A stretch of 64,000 bases of DNA from Halomonas korlensis (GTDB lineage Bacteria > Pseudomonadota > Gammaproteobacteria > Pseudomonadales > Halomonadaceae), in NCBI RefSeq assembly GCF_900116705.1, contig NZ_FPBP01000001.1, positions 434,001-498,000 of the forward strand, in the 5' to 3' direction. The position numbers were made by a program, and so were the translations under genes. The notes beneath the pieces were generated by a model that worked only from the letters and a program-made list of their open reading frames with translations, made no database searches and was not told the DNA's origin. Every line of letters begins with the position of its first letter. The stretch's first letter is position 1. Of this stretch, positions 38,931 to 49,178 are shown piece by piece.

Positions 38931-40802
38931 GTGAAATCCGGTCGCATGGTCTGCCTGCTGTTACTCATGCTGTTCTCGCTGTCGGTGCAGGCGCAATGGT
39001 TTTCGTCTTCTTCGCAAGATGACTTCCTGCCGGTCAACGAAGCCTTCGCGCCCAGCGCCTGGCACGATGGCGAGACACTCTTCGTGGGGTTCGAGAACGC
39101 CGAAGGCTACTATCTCTATCGCCACCAGTTCGCGGTGGAAGCCCCGGACGAGGATATAGCGCTCGGCGACCCCCAACTGCCCCCAGGGGAAGCCAAGACC
39201 GACGAGTTCCTGGGCGACGTCAACGTCTTTTACGACAGGGTTGTCTTCGAGGTGCCGTTCACCGGTGAGGTGCCACCCGGCCCCTTGTCGTTGGACCTGA
39301 CCTTCCAGGGCTGTGCCGATGCCGGGCTTTGCTACCCCCCCGAGACGCTGGCACTGCAGGCCGCGCAAGGGTCGCCACCCGCAGCGTTTGCCGATAGCTT
39401 GGCATCACCAACTTCCGCGGCATCAACTTCCGCATCGACCGTCGATGTCAGCACCGAACGATCCGGTCTTTCGCTCGTCAGCGAGGACGCCCGCTTTCGT
39501 GAGCTGATGCAGAGCGCAAGCCTGCCCCTGGTGCTGGGGCTGTTCTTCATCGGCGGCCTGGGGCTGACCTTCACGCCCTGTGTGCTGCCTATGGTCCCGA
39601 TCCTGTCATCCATCATTGTGGGGCAGAACCCCACCCGTCGGCGCGCCTTTCTCCTCTCGGCCAGCTACGTGGCCGGCATGGCGCTCACCTATGCCGTGGT
39701 AGGCGTGTTGATGGGGCTCTTCGGTGCGGGACTCAATCTCCAGGCGCACCTACAATCCGCCCCGGTGCTGATCACCTTCGCGTTCTTGTTTGGTGTCTTT
39801 GCGCTGGCCATGTTCGGTGCGTTCAACCTGAGCCTGTCTCCGCGCCTGGCGGGACGCATCGATGCCTGGCAGGCGCGGGCCCAGCACAGTGGTCCGGCGG
39901 GCCTGGCGCTTGCCGGCGCCCTGTCGGTGCTGGTGGTCTCCCCTTGCGTCTCGGCGCCTCTGGCCGGCGCACTGGTGTTCATCTCCACCACCGGTGACGC
40001 CCTGCTGGGCGGTGCTGCCCTGCTCGCCCTGGGGCTTGGCATGGGTGTCCCGCTGCTGCTGGTCGGGACCCTCGGCACCACCCTGCTGCCCCGCTCGGGT
40101 GCTTGGATGAATGGCGTCAAGATCGCCTTCGGCATCCTCATGCTGGCGGTGGCCATCTGGCTCGTCGAGCGCCTGGTCCCGGCCCCCCTCGCCCTCGTGC
40201 TGTGGGCGGCGCTTGTCGTCGGCAGCGCCCTGGCGCTGGGAGCACTGACCGTCAATCAGGCCCAAGGCTGGCCTCGGGTACGCCAGACGGCAGGCATCCT
40301 GCTGCTGGCATGGGGCATCGCCCTGATCATCGGCGCCGCCGGCGGCAGCGGGGATCCCCTGCGGCCACTGGCAGGCCTTACCGCCTCCTCTTCCACTGAC
40401 CCGCGCGGCGCCGTTGAGGACGTTGATGTCATCACCGTGACACGCCTCGACGGCCTGGAGCAGGCCCTGGCCAGCGCCGCCGACACGGGCCGCCCCTCCT
40501 TCGTGCACTTCACCGCCGACTGGTGCATCTCCTGCAAGCAGCTCGAGCGTCAGGTCTATACGAACCCGCAAGTCGCGGAACGCCTCTCTGCATTCACGCG
40601 CATCAACGTGGATGTCACCGAGACCGACGCCGCCAGTCGCCGCCTGCTCGACCACTATGGACTGTTCGGCCCCCCGAGCCTGCTGTTCTTCGATGCCAGC
40701 CGCGAGTTGCGCGAGGCACGTATCCAGGGAGAAATACAGGCAGCGCCCTTCGCGAGCCACCTCGATGGGGTAATCGGCTGGCTGGAGGAGCGGCGCGGCT
40801 GA
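38931..40802 (+). CDS. dsbD: Thiol:disulfide interchange protein DsbD
   Basis: This inner-membrane protein passes electrons from cytosolic thioredoxin to periplasmic disulfide isomerases and cytochrome c maturation. A signal peptide precedes the N-terminal domain with CADAGLC; the central eight-helix domain has Cys in FTPCVLPM and VSPCVSAP; the C-terminal thioredoxin-like domain has WCISCK. All six working Cys residues are present. I chose the GTG with an AAGGA site eight bases upstream (623 residues); an ATG five codons later is an alternative. Confidence 0.94.
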   Translation: MKSGRMVCLLLLMLFSLSVQAQWFSSSSQDDFLPVNEAFAPSAWHDGETLFVGFENAEGYYLYRHQFAVEAPDEDIALGDPQLPPGEAKTDEFLGDVNVFYDRVVFEVPFTGEVPPGPLSLDLTFQGCADAGLCYPPETLALQAAQGSPPAAFADSLASPTSAASTSASTVDVSTERSGLSLVSEDARFRELMQSASLPLVLGLFFIGGLGLTFTPCVLPMVPILSSIIVGQNPTRRRAFLLSASYVAGMALTYAVVGVLMGLFGAGLNLQAHLQSAPVLITFAFLFGVFALAMFGAFNLSLSPRLAGRIDAWQARAQHSGPAGLALAGALSVLVVSPCVSAPLAGALVFISTTGDALLGGAALLALGLGMGVPLLLVGTLGTTLLPRSGAWMNGVKIAFGILMLAVAIWLVERLVPAPLALVLWAALVVGSALALGALTVNQAQGWPRVRQTAGILLLAWGIALIIGAAGGSGDPLRPLAGLTASSSTDPRGAVEDVDVITVTRLDGLEQALASAADTGRPSFVHFTADWCISCKQLERQVYTNPQVAERLSAFTRINVDVTETDAASRRLLDHYGLFGPPSLLFFDASRELREARIQGEIQAAPFASHLDGVIGWLEERRG

Positions 40803-41004
40803 GCCTCGCCACTGCTTGGCGAACAGTGTTCTGGTAGCCGCTGGACATCCTTGGTGAACTTCGTCACACTTCGCCAACTTCCTTTTTACGGCCATTAGAA
40901 GCGACAAGAGACGCTATCTTGCCGCGATCTAGTGAGACTTGGCCCAGGTTGACAGCGCTACCGGGCCGGCGTCGACCAACGAACCCATCGATCGAGATAA
41001 CGTC

Positions 41005-41466
41005 ATGGATATCCGCAAGGTCAAGAAGCTGATCGAGCTGCTCGAAGAGTCCAACATCAGCGAAATCGAGATCCAGGAAGGCGAGGAATCGGTACGTATC
41101 AGCCGGCATCCCAACGGCACCAACTGGCAGCAGCCAGCCCCTTATGCCTACCCCCAGCCACAACAGCCGACGTCCCAGGCCCCCATCGCGGCACCCATTG
41201 CCGAATCGGTCGACGAGACCCCCGTCTTCAAGGGACATGCGGTGAACTCCCCGATGGTCGGTACCTTCTATCGCTCCCCGGCACCAGGTTCCAAGCCCTT
41301 CGTCGAGATAGGCTCGAGCGTCAAGAAAGGCGAGACGATCTGCCTCATCGAGGCCATGAAGATGATGAACCAGATCGAGGCGGACCGTGACGGCGTCATC
41401 GAGGCGATCCTGGTCGAGGATGGCGAGCCGGTCGAATTCGACCAGCCAATGCTCGTGATTGCCTGA
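41005..41466 (+). CDS. accB: Biotin carboxyl carrier protein of acetyl-CoA carboxylase
   Basis: This protein carries biotin between the two half-reactions of acetyl-CoA carboxylase. The 153 residues comprise an N-terminal helix, a Pro/Gln/Ala linker (about residues 40-70), and the biotinyl domain with the biotin Lys in EAMKMMN. It is followed 58 bp downstream by accC. The gene aroQ, often between dsbD and accB in related genomes, is absent here. Confidence 0.96.
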   Translation: MDIRKVKKLIELLEESNISEIEIQEGEESVRISRHPNGTNWQQPAPYAYPQPQQPTSQAPIAAPIAESVDETPVFKGHAVNSPMVGTFYRSPAPGSKPFVEIGSSVKKGETICLIEAMKMMNQIEADRDGVIEAILVEDGEPVEFDQPMLVIA

Positions 41467-41524
41467 TCCGGCACCCTGCTGACTCCGGGCTCACCTTTCA
41501 CCTGACAATACTGGCGGATTCCTC

Positions 41525-42865
41525 ATGCTGGACAAGGTTCTCATTGCCAATCGCGGCGAGATCGCCCTGCGCATCCTGCGCGCCTGCAAGGAGCTGGGCA
41601 TCAAGACCGTGGCGGTTCATTCCCAGGCCGACCGCGAGCTGATGCATGTACGACTGGCCGACGAGGCCGTCTGCATCGGGCCGGCGTCCTCGGCGCTGTC
41701 CTACCTGAACATCCCGGCCTTGATCAGCGCCGCGGAGGTCACCGACTCCAGCGCCATCCACCCCGGTTACGGCTTTCTTTCCGAGAATGCCAATTTCGCC
41801 GAACAGGTCGAGCGTTCCGGCTTCACCTTTATCGGGCCGCGGGCCGAGACCATCCGCCTGATGGGCGACAAGGTCAGTGCCATCGAGTCCATGAAGAAAG
41901 CTGGTGTACCCACCGTGCCCGGCTCCGACGGGCCACTCGGGGAGGACGAGGGCGAGACGATTGCCGTGGCGCGACGCATCGGCTATCCGGTGATCATCAA
42001 GGCGGCCTCGGGGGGTGGCGGCCGCGGCATGCGCGTGGTGCATACCGAAGCCCACCTGCTTTCGGCGGTCAATGTCACGCGCACCGAAGCCCATGCCGCC
42101 TTCGGCGATGGCACTGTCTACATGGAGAAGTTTCTCCAGCGTCCGCGTCACGTCGAGGTACAGGTCCTGGCGGATGGCCAGGGCAACGCCATCCATCTGT
42201 ACGATCGCGACTGCTCGCTACAGCGTCGCCATCAGAAAGTCATCGAGGAGGCCCCGGCCCCCGGCATCAACGAGACCGCCCGCGCCAAGGTTTTGGAGGC
42301 CTGCCGCGAAGCCTGCATCACCATCGGGTATCGCGGCGCCGGCACCTTCGAGTTCCTCTACGAGGACGGTGAGTTCTTCTTCATCGAAATGAACACCCGC
42401 GTCCAGGTCGAGCATCCCGTGACCGAGATGGTCACCGGCGTGGACATCGTCCGCGAACAGTTGCTTATCGCCTCCGGCCTGCCGCTCTCGGTCTCCCAGG
42501 AGGACGTCAAGGTCAGCGGTCATTCCTTCGAGTGCCGGATCAATGCCGAGGATTCCCGTACCTTCCTGCCCTCCCCCGGCAAGGTGACGCTCTATCATCC
42601 GCCCGGCGGTCTAGGGGTTCGCATGGACTCGCATGTCTATACCGGTTACACGGTTCCGCCCCACTACGACTCGCTGATCGGCAAGCTGATCACCTGGGGC
42701 GTTGACCGCGAGACGGCACTGACGCGCATGCGCAATGCCCTGGATGAATTGCTGGTGGAAGGCATCAAGACCAATACCGACCTCCACAAGGATCTGGTGC
42801 GCGACGGCTATTTCCAGCAAGGCGGCGTCAACATCCATTATCTCGAGAAGAAGCTGGGCCTCTAA
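41525..42865 (+). CDS. accC: Biotin carboxylase of acetyl-CoA carboxylase
   Basis: This ATP-grasp enzyme carboxylates biotin on AccB. The 446 residues match the family length (about 449), with [14 protein letters not shown]-type glycine loop ([12 protein letters not shown]), [30 protein letters not shown] and [16 protein letters not shown]. It shows no sign of damage and is in the usual operon. Confidence 0.97.
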   Translation: MLDKVLIANRGEIALRILRACKELGIKTVAVHSQADRELMHVRLADEAVCIGPASSALSYLNIPALISAAEVTDSSAIHPGYGFLSENANFAEQVERSGFTFIGPRAETIRLMGDKVSAIESMKKAGVPTVPGSDGPLGEDEGETIAVARRIGYPVIIKAASGGGGRGMRVVHTEAHLLSAVNVTRTEAHAAFGDGTVYMEKFLQRPRHVEVQVLADGQGNAIHLYDRDCSLQRRHQKVIEEAPAPGINETARAKVLEACREACITIGYRGAGTFEFLYEDGEFFFIEMNTRVQVEHPVTEMVTGVDIVREQLLIASGLPLSVSQEDVKVSGHSFECRINAEDSRTFLPSPGKVTLYHPPGGLGVRMDSHVYTGYTVPPHYDSLIGKLITWGVDRETALTRMRNALDELLVEGIKTNTDLHKDLVRDGYFQQGGVNIHYLEKKLGL

Positions 42866-42957
42866 ACCCCTGAGCCCTCACATGGCGGGCACCGCGAGAG
42901 ACCGCAGCGTGCCCCGCCCTTATCATCCTCTCCCCATGATTCTCTAGAGACCTGCCC

Positions 42958-43869
42958 ATGCCCTGGCTGCAACTCAAGGCACGCATTGCCCCGGAGCAAG
43001 CCGATACCCTGGAAGAGCTGCTACTTGCCGAAGGCGCTACCGCCATCACCTTGCAGGACGCTCACGACGAGCCGGTCTTCGAACCGGAGCGTGGCACGAC
43101 GCCACTGTGGGAGACGACCGTGCTGACCGGGCTCTACGACGATCTGGAAGGGGTTGACGCCATGCTCGCCCAGGTGGCTGCTGCCTGGGCCGAGGTGATG
43201 CCAGAAGAGCCCTGTCCCGACATCGAGGTCGAACTGCTCGCCGACCGCGACTGGGAGCGAGAATGGATGGACGACTTCCAGCCGATGCAGATGGGCGAGC
43301 GGTTATGGATCGTGCCCAGCTGGCATGAGCCGCCGGAGCCCGAAGCGGTCAGCCTGCACCTCGACCCTGGCCTCGCCTTCGGCACCGGCACCCACCCCAC
43401 CACCGCGCTCTGCCTGGCCTGGCTCGACGACCTTGCCGTGGCCAACCGGCTGCATGGCCAGGCGGTGCTCGATGTGGGTTGCGGTTCGGGGATCCTGGCG
43501 ATTGCCGCGCTCAAACTGGGCGCGCCCTCCGCGACAGGCACCGACATTGACCCACAGGCGCTCCAGGCCAGCCGTGACAACGCCCAGCGCAACGGCATCG
43601 ATGACACCGACCTGCGGCTCTGCTATCCCGAGCAGCTCGAGGCGAGTGTCTTCTCGATCGTGGTCGCTAACATTCTCGCCGGCCCCCTGGTCGAGCTGGC
43701 CGGCGAGATCGCCGCCCGAGTGGCGCCAGGAGGACGACTGGCATTGTCGGGCATCCTGGCCGGCCAGGCCGACACCGTTCTCGAAGCCTATGCGGCCCAG
43801 GGGCTGGTCATGGAGGAGCCGACAATCCGCCAGGGCTGGGTGCGGCTCGCCGGCCAGCGGCCGAGCTGA
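42958..43869 (+). CDS. prmA: Ribosomal protein L11 methyltransferase
   Basis: This enzyme trimethylates ribosomal protein L11. The 303 residues have an N-terminal L11-recognition domain, a linker with FGTGTHPTTALCL, and the SAM motif VLDVGCGSGILAIAALKLGA, with VANILAGPL downstream. It sits between accC and dusB as in many gammaproteobacteria. Confidence 0.95.
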   Translation: MPWLQLKARIAPEQADTLEELLLAEGATAITLQDAHDEPVFEPERGTTPLWETTVLTGLYDDLEGVDAMLAQVAAAWAEVMPEEPCPDIEVELLADRDWEREWMDDFQPMQMGERLWIVPSWHEPPEPEAVSLHLDPGLAFGTGTHPTTALCLAWLDDLAVANRLHGQAVLDVGCGSGILAIAALKLGAPSATGTDIDPQALQASRDNAQRNGIDDTDLRLCYPEQLEASVFSIVVANILAGPLVELAGEIAARVAPGGRLALSGILAGQADTVLEAYAAQGLVMEEPTIRQGWVRLAGQRPS

Positions 43870-43963
43870 ACAATGTCTTGCCGGCATATCGCTTCATCGT
43901 CACCTTCACCCTTGGCGGTGGTGGGCGTATGATGTGCACCCTCTGAAGCCTGCGACCTAGACG

Positions 43964-45022
43964 ATGCCTGATACTCGCCCCCTGCCTCGTATCGGTAGCC
44001 ACACGCTGCCCAACCGAGTCATCCTGGCCCCGATGGCCGGCGTCACCGACCGTCCTTTTCGCCAGCTCTGCCGCGAATCGGGCGCGGGGCTGGTGGTGGG
44101 CGAGATGGTCACTTCCGACCCCAGCCTCTGGCATACTCGCAAATCGCGTCAACGCATGGACCACCGCGGCGAGCCAGGGCCACGCGCCGTGCAGATTGCC
44201 GGCGGCGACGCCGGACAGCTCGCCGAGGCGGCCCGTCTGAACGCCGACATGGGCGCCGAGATCATTGACATCAACATGGGCTGCCCGGCCAAGAAGGTCT
44301 GCAACAAGGCCGCCGGATCGGCGCTGCTTCGCGACGAGGCCCTGGTGGCCGAGATCCTCGACGCAGTGGTGGCCGCCGTGGACGTGCCGGTGACGCTGAA
44401 GATTCGTACCGGCTGGTGCGCCGAGAGCAACAACGGTGTGCGTGTCGCCCGCCTCGCGCAGGAAGCCGGCATCCAGGCGCTGGCCGTCCACGGGCGCCAT
44501 CGCCAGCAACGTTATACCGGCGTGGCCGAGTACGACACCATTGCCGCCATCAAATCGGCGGTCGCGATCCCGGTCTTCGCCAACGGCGATATCGATTCTC
44601 CCGAGAAGGCCGCTCGCGTCCTCGACTATACTGGTGCCGATGCAGTAATGGTGGGTCGTGGTGCTCAGGGGAATCCATGGATTTTCCGCGAGATCGACCA
44701 CTTCCTGCGGCACGGAGGGCGTCTTGCCCCTCCGTCCGATCAGGACCGCGCCGAGGCGCTGCGCGCGCATCTCGCCGCCTTGCATGAGTTCTATGGGGAG
44801 CACCAGGGTGTCCGTATCGCACGTAAGCATGTCGGCTGGTATCTGAGCGATGACAAACGTCTCGACGCGACGCTCTGTCGTGATCTAAGGGCCCGTTTCA
44901 ATGGCCTCGACACTGCCGATGCCCAGTACCGCTTCATCGACGAATGCTTTCGTTACGGCTCTCAGGCGACCCCGGTCCCCCTGACCCGTAACGTGACTTC
45001 AAAGGGAACCTGTGCCGCATGA
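43964..45022 (+). CDS. dusB: tRNA-dihydrouridine synthase B
   Basis: This FMN enzyme reduces uridine to dihydrouridine in tRNA. The 352 residues contain LAPMAGVTDRPFRQLCRE, MGCPAKKVCNKAAGSALLRD (catalytic Cys), HGRHRQQRYTG and ANGDIDSPEKA. Its stop overlaps the fis start (ATGA), the classic dusB-fis coupling. Confidence 0.96.
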   Translation: MPDTRPLPRIGSHTLPNRVILAPMAGVTDRPFRQLCRESGAGLVVGEMVTSDPSLWHTRKSRQRMDHRGEPGPRAVQIAGGDAGQLAEAARLNADMGAEIIDINMGCPAKKVCNKAAGSALLRDEALVAEILDAVVAAVDVPVTLKIRTGWCAESNNGVRVARLAQEAGIQALAVHGRHRQQRYTGVAEYDTIAAIKSAVAIPVFANGDIDSPEKAARVLDYTGADAVMVGRGAQGNPWIFREIDHFLRHGGRLAPPSDQDRAEALRAHLAALHEFYGEHQGVRIARKHVGWYLSDDKRLDATLCRDLRARFNGLDTADAQYRFIDECFRYGSQATPVPLTRNVTSKGTCAA

Positions 45023-45354
45023 CCAGCCAAGCCTTTCCCAAGAATCCCGCGCTACCCGGGCAGAATGCTCAAGCCTCCCAGGAGGTTACCGGCCTGGACG
45101 ATGCCTCGCTGGATGAGCCGGTCGCTCAGCAGCCGCTGCGCGAGGTCGTGGATGGCGCCATGCGCCGCTACTTTGCCCATCTGGACGGCGGCGACGTCAC
45201 CGGCCTCTACGCCATGGTCATGGCCGAGGTTGAGGCGCCGCTCTTCGCCACCGTGCTTGATTACGCTCAAGGCAACCAGACCCGCGCCGCCGAGATCCTC
45301 GGCCTCAATCGCGGCACCCTGCGCAAGAAACTCAAGCAATACGACCTGATTTGA
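45019..45354 (+). CDS. fis: DNA-binding protein Fis
   Basis: This nucleoid protein bends DNA and controls rRNA and many growth genes. The 111 residues end with the conserved helix-turn-helix GNQTRAAEILGLNRGTLRKKLKQY. The N-terminal 30 residues are longer than in E. coli Fis (98 residues) and of low conservation. It is translated by overlap with dusB. Confidence 0.96.
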   Translation: MTSQAFPKNPALPGQNAQASQEVTGLDDASLDEPVAQQPLREVVDGAMRRYFAHLDGGDVTGLYAMVMAEVEAPLFATVLDYAQGNQTRAAEILGLNRGTLRKKLKQYDLI

Positions 45355-45359
45355 TCCTG

Positions 45360-45403
45360 TTTCAAGACAGTTTCGAAACTATTTCGAGACTATTTCGACA
45401 TCC
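45360..45403 (+). repeat. Four tandem 11-bp repeats between fis and purH
   Basis: Units starting TTTC occur at 45360, 45371, 45382 and 45393, an exact 11-bp period (TTTCAAGACAG, TTTCGAAACTA, TTTCGAGACTA, TTTCGACATCC). They begin 5 bp after the fis stop and end 71 bp before purH. One unit per helical turn would place the same face of DNA toward a binding protein; this is inference. Confidence 0.75.
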
Positions 45404-45474
45404 ATAGAGACCCACCGAACTCCCCGTAAGCCGTTTCGTGTTTTCAAGCCCACTGCCAGCCAGAGAGTGCCCCC

Positions 45475-47061
45475 ATGGCCCCTTCCCCCTCGTCTTCCCC
45501 TGCGGTTCGCCGCGCCTTGATCAGTGTCTCCGACAAGACCGGTATCGTCGGCTTCGCTCGCGGGCTCAGTGAGCAGGGCGTTGCCCTGTTGTCCACCGGC
45601 GGCACCTACCGGCTGCTCGTCGACAGCGGCATCGCCGTGACCGAAGTGTCGGAACACACCGGTTTTCCCGAGATCATGGACGGTCGGGTCAAGACGCTGC
45701 ACCCGACGATTCATGGTGGCATTCTCGGTCGGCGTGGCCAGGACGACGCGGTCATGGCTGAGCACGGCATCGAGGCCATCGACATGGTGGTCGTCAATCT
45801 TTACCCCTTCGCCCAGACGGTCGCTCGGCCCACCTGCACCCTCGAGGACGCCATCGAGAACATCGATATCGGCGGTCCGACCATGGTGCGTGCCTGCGCC
45901 AAGAATCATGCCTATACCACCATCGTGGTGGATGCCGGCGACTATGACCGGGTACTGGCCGAGATCGTCACAGAAAACGGCGCGGTGAGTGACACCATGC
46001 GCTTCGACCTGGCCGTAAAGGCTTTCGAGCACACCGCGAGCTATGACGCCGCCATCGCCGACTACCTGGGGCAGCGGGTCAGGGGTGGAGAGGACGGCTT
46101 CCCTCGCACCTACAACCTGCAGTTTCACAAGAAGCAGTCGATGCGCTATGGCGAGAACCCGCACCAGAGCGCGGCCTTCTACGTCGAGTCCGATAACATC
46201 GAAGCCAGCGTAGCCACCGCCACGCAGTTGCAGGGCAAGGCGCTGTCCTTCAACAACGTCGCCGACACCGACGCCGCCTTCGAGTGCGTCAAGGCCTTCA
46301 GCGACACCGCCTGCGTGATCGTCAAGCACGCCAACCCCTGCGGCGTGGCGGTCGGCATCACGCCCCTGGAAGCCTACGAGAAGGCCTTCGCCACCGACCC
46401 GACCAGCGCTTTCGGTGGCATCATCGCCTTCAACGAGCCGCTCGACGCCGAGACCGCTCGCGCCATTATCGACCGTCAGTTCGTCGAGGTGATCATCGCC
46501 CCCGGCGTGGAGGACGAGGCCCTCGCCATCGTCGCCGAGAAGAAGAACATACGCCTGCTCGACGTCAGTGCGAACTGGCCCGGCGAGCGTCAGCACGCCC
46601 ACGATTTCAAGCGCGTCACCGGTGGCCTGCTGGTTCAGGATCGCGACCTCGGCATGGTCGGGCAGGACGAGCTCACCGTGGTCACCGAGCGCGTGCCGAG
46701 CGAAAGGGAGATGGGCGACCTGGCCTTCGCCTGGAAGGTGGCCAAGTACGTCAAGTCCAACGCTATCGTTTACGCGCGTGACGGCCAGACCATTGGCGTG
46801 GGCGCCGGCCAGATGAGCCGCGTCTATTCGGCGAAGATCGCCGGCATCAAGGCCGCCGACGAGAACCTCAAGGTGTCGGGCTCGGTGATGGCAAGCGACG
46901 CCTTCTTCCCCTTCCGTGACGGCATTGATGCCGCCGCTGCCGCCGGCATCGCTGCGGTGATCCAGCCCGGTGGCTCGATGCGCGATCAGGAAGTGATCGA
47001 TGCGGCCAACGAGGCCGGCATCGCCATGGTCTTCACCGGGATGCGGCACTTCAGGCACTGA
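45475..47061 (+). CDS. purH: Bifunctional AICAR formyltransferase / IMP cyclohydrolase
   Basis: This enzyme carries out the last two steps of IMP synthesis. The N-terminal MGS-like IMP cyclohydrolase domain has [17 protein letters not shown] and GGTYRLL; the C-terminal formyltransferase has the KHANPCGVA motif with catalytic Lys-His. The 528-residue length matches E. coli PurH (529). Confidence 0.97.
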   Translation: MAPSPSSSPAVRRALISVSDKTGIVGFARGLSEQGVALLSTGGTYRLLVDSGIAVTEVSEHTGFPEIMDGRVKTLHPTIHGGILGRRGQDDAVMAEHGIEAIDMVVVNLYPFAQTVARPTCTLEDAIENIDIGGPTMVRACAKNHAYTTIVVDAGDYDRVLAEIVTENGAVSDTMRFDLAVKAFEHTASYDAAIADYLGQRVRGGEDGFPRTYNLQFHKKQSMRYGENPHQSAAFYVESDNIEASVATATQLQGKALSFNNVADTDAAFECVKAFSDTACVIVKHANPCGVAVGITPLEAYEKAFATDPTSAFGGIIAFNEPLDAETARAIIDRQFVEVIIAPGVEDEALAIVAEKKNIRLLDVSANWPGERQHAHDFKRVTGGLLVQDRDLGMVGQDELTVVTERVPSEREMGDLAFAWKVAKYVKSNAIVYARDGQTIGVGAGQMSRVYSAKIAGIKAADENLKVSGSVMASDAFFPFRDGIDAAAAAGIAAVIQPGGSMRDQEVIDAANEAGIAMVFTGMRHFRH

Positions 47062-47095
47062 GCGACCAAGCAGCCAAGATGATCCTCTACTGCGC

Positions 47096-47136
47096 AAAAA
47101 GTAAGCCCCGAAGGTCGCGACCTTCGGGGCTTACTT
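47096..47136. terminator. Bidirectional terminator with 38-bp perfect palindrome
   Basis: Bases 47099-47136 form a perfect 19-bp inverted repeat with no spacer (arm AAGTAAGCCCCGAAGGTCG). On the minus strand it is followed by a run of five T, so it should end gabD transcripts; on the plus strand the tail is weaker. It lies between the convergent purH and gabD genes. Confidence 0.9.
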
Positions 47137-47164
47137 GTAGCTCGGCGCTTTCAGCTTGGTGCTA

Positions 47165-48622
47165 TCAGCCCAGGTCGATGCACAGGTACTTGGTCTCGAG
47201 GAACTCATCGAGCCCCTGGTGGCCGCCTTCACGTCCCAGCCCCGAAGCCTTGACCCCGCCGAACGGCGCCGAGGCGTTGGAGATCAGGCCGGTGTTGATG
47301 CCGACCATGCCGTACTCCAGGGCATCGGCGACCCGCCACACACGACCCAGGTCGCGCGAATAGAAATAGGACGCCAGGCCGTACTGCGTATCGTTGGCCA
47401 TGGCAATAGCGTCTTCCTCATCGTCGAAGGGGAAGACGGCGGCCAGGGGGCCGAAGGTTTCCTCGTGGGCGACCTTCATCTTGTCGGTGGCGAAGCTGAT
47501 CAGGGTCGGTGTAAAATAATTGCCGCCCAGCGGATGAGGATGCCCGCCCAGCAGCAGTTCGGCGCCATTATCGACCGCATCGTGGACGTGCTCGCTGACC
47601 TTGGTCACGGCATTCTCGTCGATCAGCGGGCCGATGTTGACCCCAGCCTCGGTACCGTTACCCACCTTGAGCTCACTGTTCATGGCCACGGCGAGCTTTT
47701 CGCAGAAGGCATTGACCACACTGGACTGCACCAGGAAGCGGTTGGTGCAGACGCAAGTCTGGCCGGCATTGCGGAACTTGGCCGCCATTGCGCCTTCCAC
47801 GGCGGCGTCCAGGTCGGCATCCTCGAATACGATGAACGGCGCATTGCCGCCCAGTTCGAGCGATATCTTCTGGATATGCTGCGAGGCCTGGGCCATCAAC
47901 TGGCGCCCCACCTCGGTGGAACCGGTGAAGGTGATCTTGCGCACGATGGGCGATTCGGTCAGCGCGGCCGCAATTTCCGAGGCGCGCCCCGGTACCACGT
48001 TGAAGACCCCGCGCGGCACGCCGGCACGCTCGGCCAGCAGCGCCAGCGCCGTGGCGGAAAACGGCGTCTGGCTGGCGGGCTTGACTACGATGGTACAGCC
48101 CGCGGCCAATGCCGCGCCGACCTTGCGCGTGATCATGGCCGCCGGAAAGTTCCATGGCGTGATCGCGCCCACCACGCCAACAGCTTGCTTGGTGACGACA
48201 ATGCGTTGATTGGCCTTGGCGGCAGGCACGGTTTCACCGTAGATGCGCCGCGCCTCTTCGGCGAACCAGCGCAGGAAACTCGCCGCGTAGGCAATCTCGC
48301 CGGCGGCTTCCTTGAGCGGCTTGCCCTGCTCGAAGGTCATGATCATTGCCAGATCATCCTGATGCTCGAGCATCAAGTCGTGCCATTTCATCAGGATATC
48401 GGCACGCTCCAGCGCCGTCAGCGCCTTCCAGGCCGGCAGGGCGGCATCGGCGGCATCGATCGCGCGCTCGGCCTCCACCCGACCCAACCGTGGCACGTTG
48501 CCCATCACCTCCCCGGTGGCCGGGTTGTAAACATCGATCTGCTCGCCACTATCGGCCGCCACCCAACTACCGTCGATATAGGCGAAAGGGCAATAAAGCT
48601 GCGTTTCCTTGAGGGCTTCCAT
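47165..48622 (-). CDS. gabD: Succinate-semialdehyde dehydrogenase (NADP+ type)
   Basis: This aldehyde dehydrogenase oxidises succinate semialdehyde to succinate, typically in GABA breakdown. The 485 residues show ITPWNFPAAMITRKVGAALAAGC, FTGSTEVGRQLM, the catalytic Glu in LELGGNAPFIVF and the Cys in NAGQTCVCTNRFLV. Length and motifs fit GabD (E. coli 482). A TAGGAGA ribosome site precedes the ATG. The name among aldehyde dehydrogenases is likely but not certain. Confidence 0.88.
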   Translation of the reverse strand: MEALKETQLYCPFAYIDGSWVAADSGEQIDVYNPATGEVMGNVPRLGRVEAERAIDAADAALPAWKALTALERADILMKWHDLMLEHQDDLAMIMTFEQGKPLKEAAGEIAYAASFLRWFAEEARRIYGETVPAAKANQRIVVTKQAVGVVGAITPWNFPAAMITRKVGAALAAGCTIVVKPASQTPFSATALALLAERAGVPRGVFNVVPGRASEIAAALTESPIVRKITFTGSTEVGRQLMAQASQHIQKISLELGGNAPFIVFEDADLDAAVEGAMAAKFRNAGQTCVCTNRFLVQSSVVNAFCEKLAVAMNSELKVGNGTEAGVNIGPLIDENAVTKVSEHVHDAVDNGAELLLGGHPHPLGGNYFTPTLISFATDKMKVAHEETFGPLAAVFPFDDEEDAIAMANDTQYGLASYFYSRDLGRVWRVADALEYGMVGINTGLISNASAPFGGVKASGLGREGGHQGLDEFLETKYLCIDLG

Positions 48623-48736
48623 CGTTATCTCCTACCGGGCATGCGGACGTTATCGGTTTACCCACATGCTAAGCGCAAAGTCCCCCAGGCACCAAGGGAA
48701 GCCAGGATTAATTGCTCGCGTTGCGCGGCAGGCATC

Positions 48737-49138
48737 TCAGCGGGGGCGGCGGGAATCAGTCAGTGTGATCGAGACCGAATCGGCGAAGCGCAAGGCATGT
48801 GGCTTGTCAACCTCGACCTGGGCGGTGAGCACTGCCGCGTGGTCCATGATCAAGTCGAGTACTTCGCGGGTCATGCGCTCGAGCAACAGGAAGCGGTTAT
48901 TTTCCACCAGCGTAATGACTTGCTTGGTGATGGTGCGGTAATTCAGGGCCTGTTCGATATGATTGAACTCAACCGCCTTGTCGGCGTGGTAACCGATCAC
49001 GGCATTGATGACTACATCCTGGCGATTGCAAATCTCGTCTTCCTTGATGCCGATATGGGTGCGTAAACGCAGGTTCTTGATGCGTATTGTCGCCAGGTCG
49101 TGATCGATATACGAGTCGTTCAGGACAGGGATCGGCAT
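48737..49138 (-). CDS. folX: Dihydroneopterin triphosphate 2'-epimerase
   Basis: This FolB-like fold enzyme converts dihydroneopterin triphosphate to the monapterin form. The 133 residues have [25 protein letters not shown] and [22 protein letters not shown]. The RTHIGI and NYR patterns favour FolX over FolB, which usually reads GIhGV and DY. It lies 40 bp after folE in the same orientation; the pair would feed tetrahydromonapterin synthesis. Confidence 0.88.
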   Translation of the reverse strand: MPIPVLNDSYIDHDLATIRIKNLRLRTHIGIKEDEICNRQDVVINAVIGYHADKAVEFNHIEQALNYRTITKQVITLVENNRFLLLERMTREVLDLIMDHAAVLTAQVEVDKPHALRFADSVSITLTDSRRPR

Positions 49139-49178
49139 GGCAGAGCTCCTTGTGACAAGCGTAAGGCCGCGGATGGTC

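Noticed and set aside
45379-47097. Long open frame on the minus strand opposite purH
   Set aside because: Antisense shadow of purH; Gly/Val/Asp/His-rich with no domain.
47156-49066. Long open frame on the plus strand opposite gabD and folX
   Set aside because: Runs across two real genes on the other strand and has no coherent protein features.
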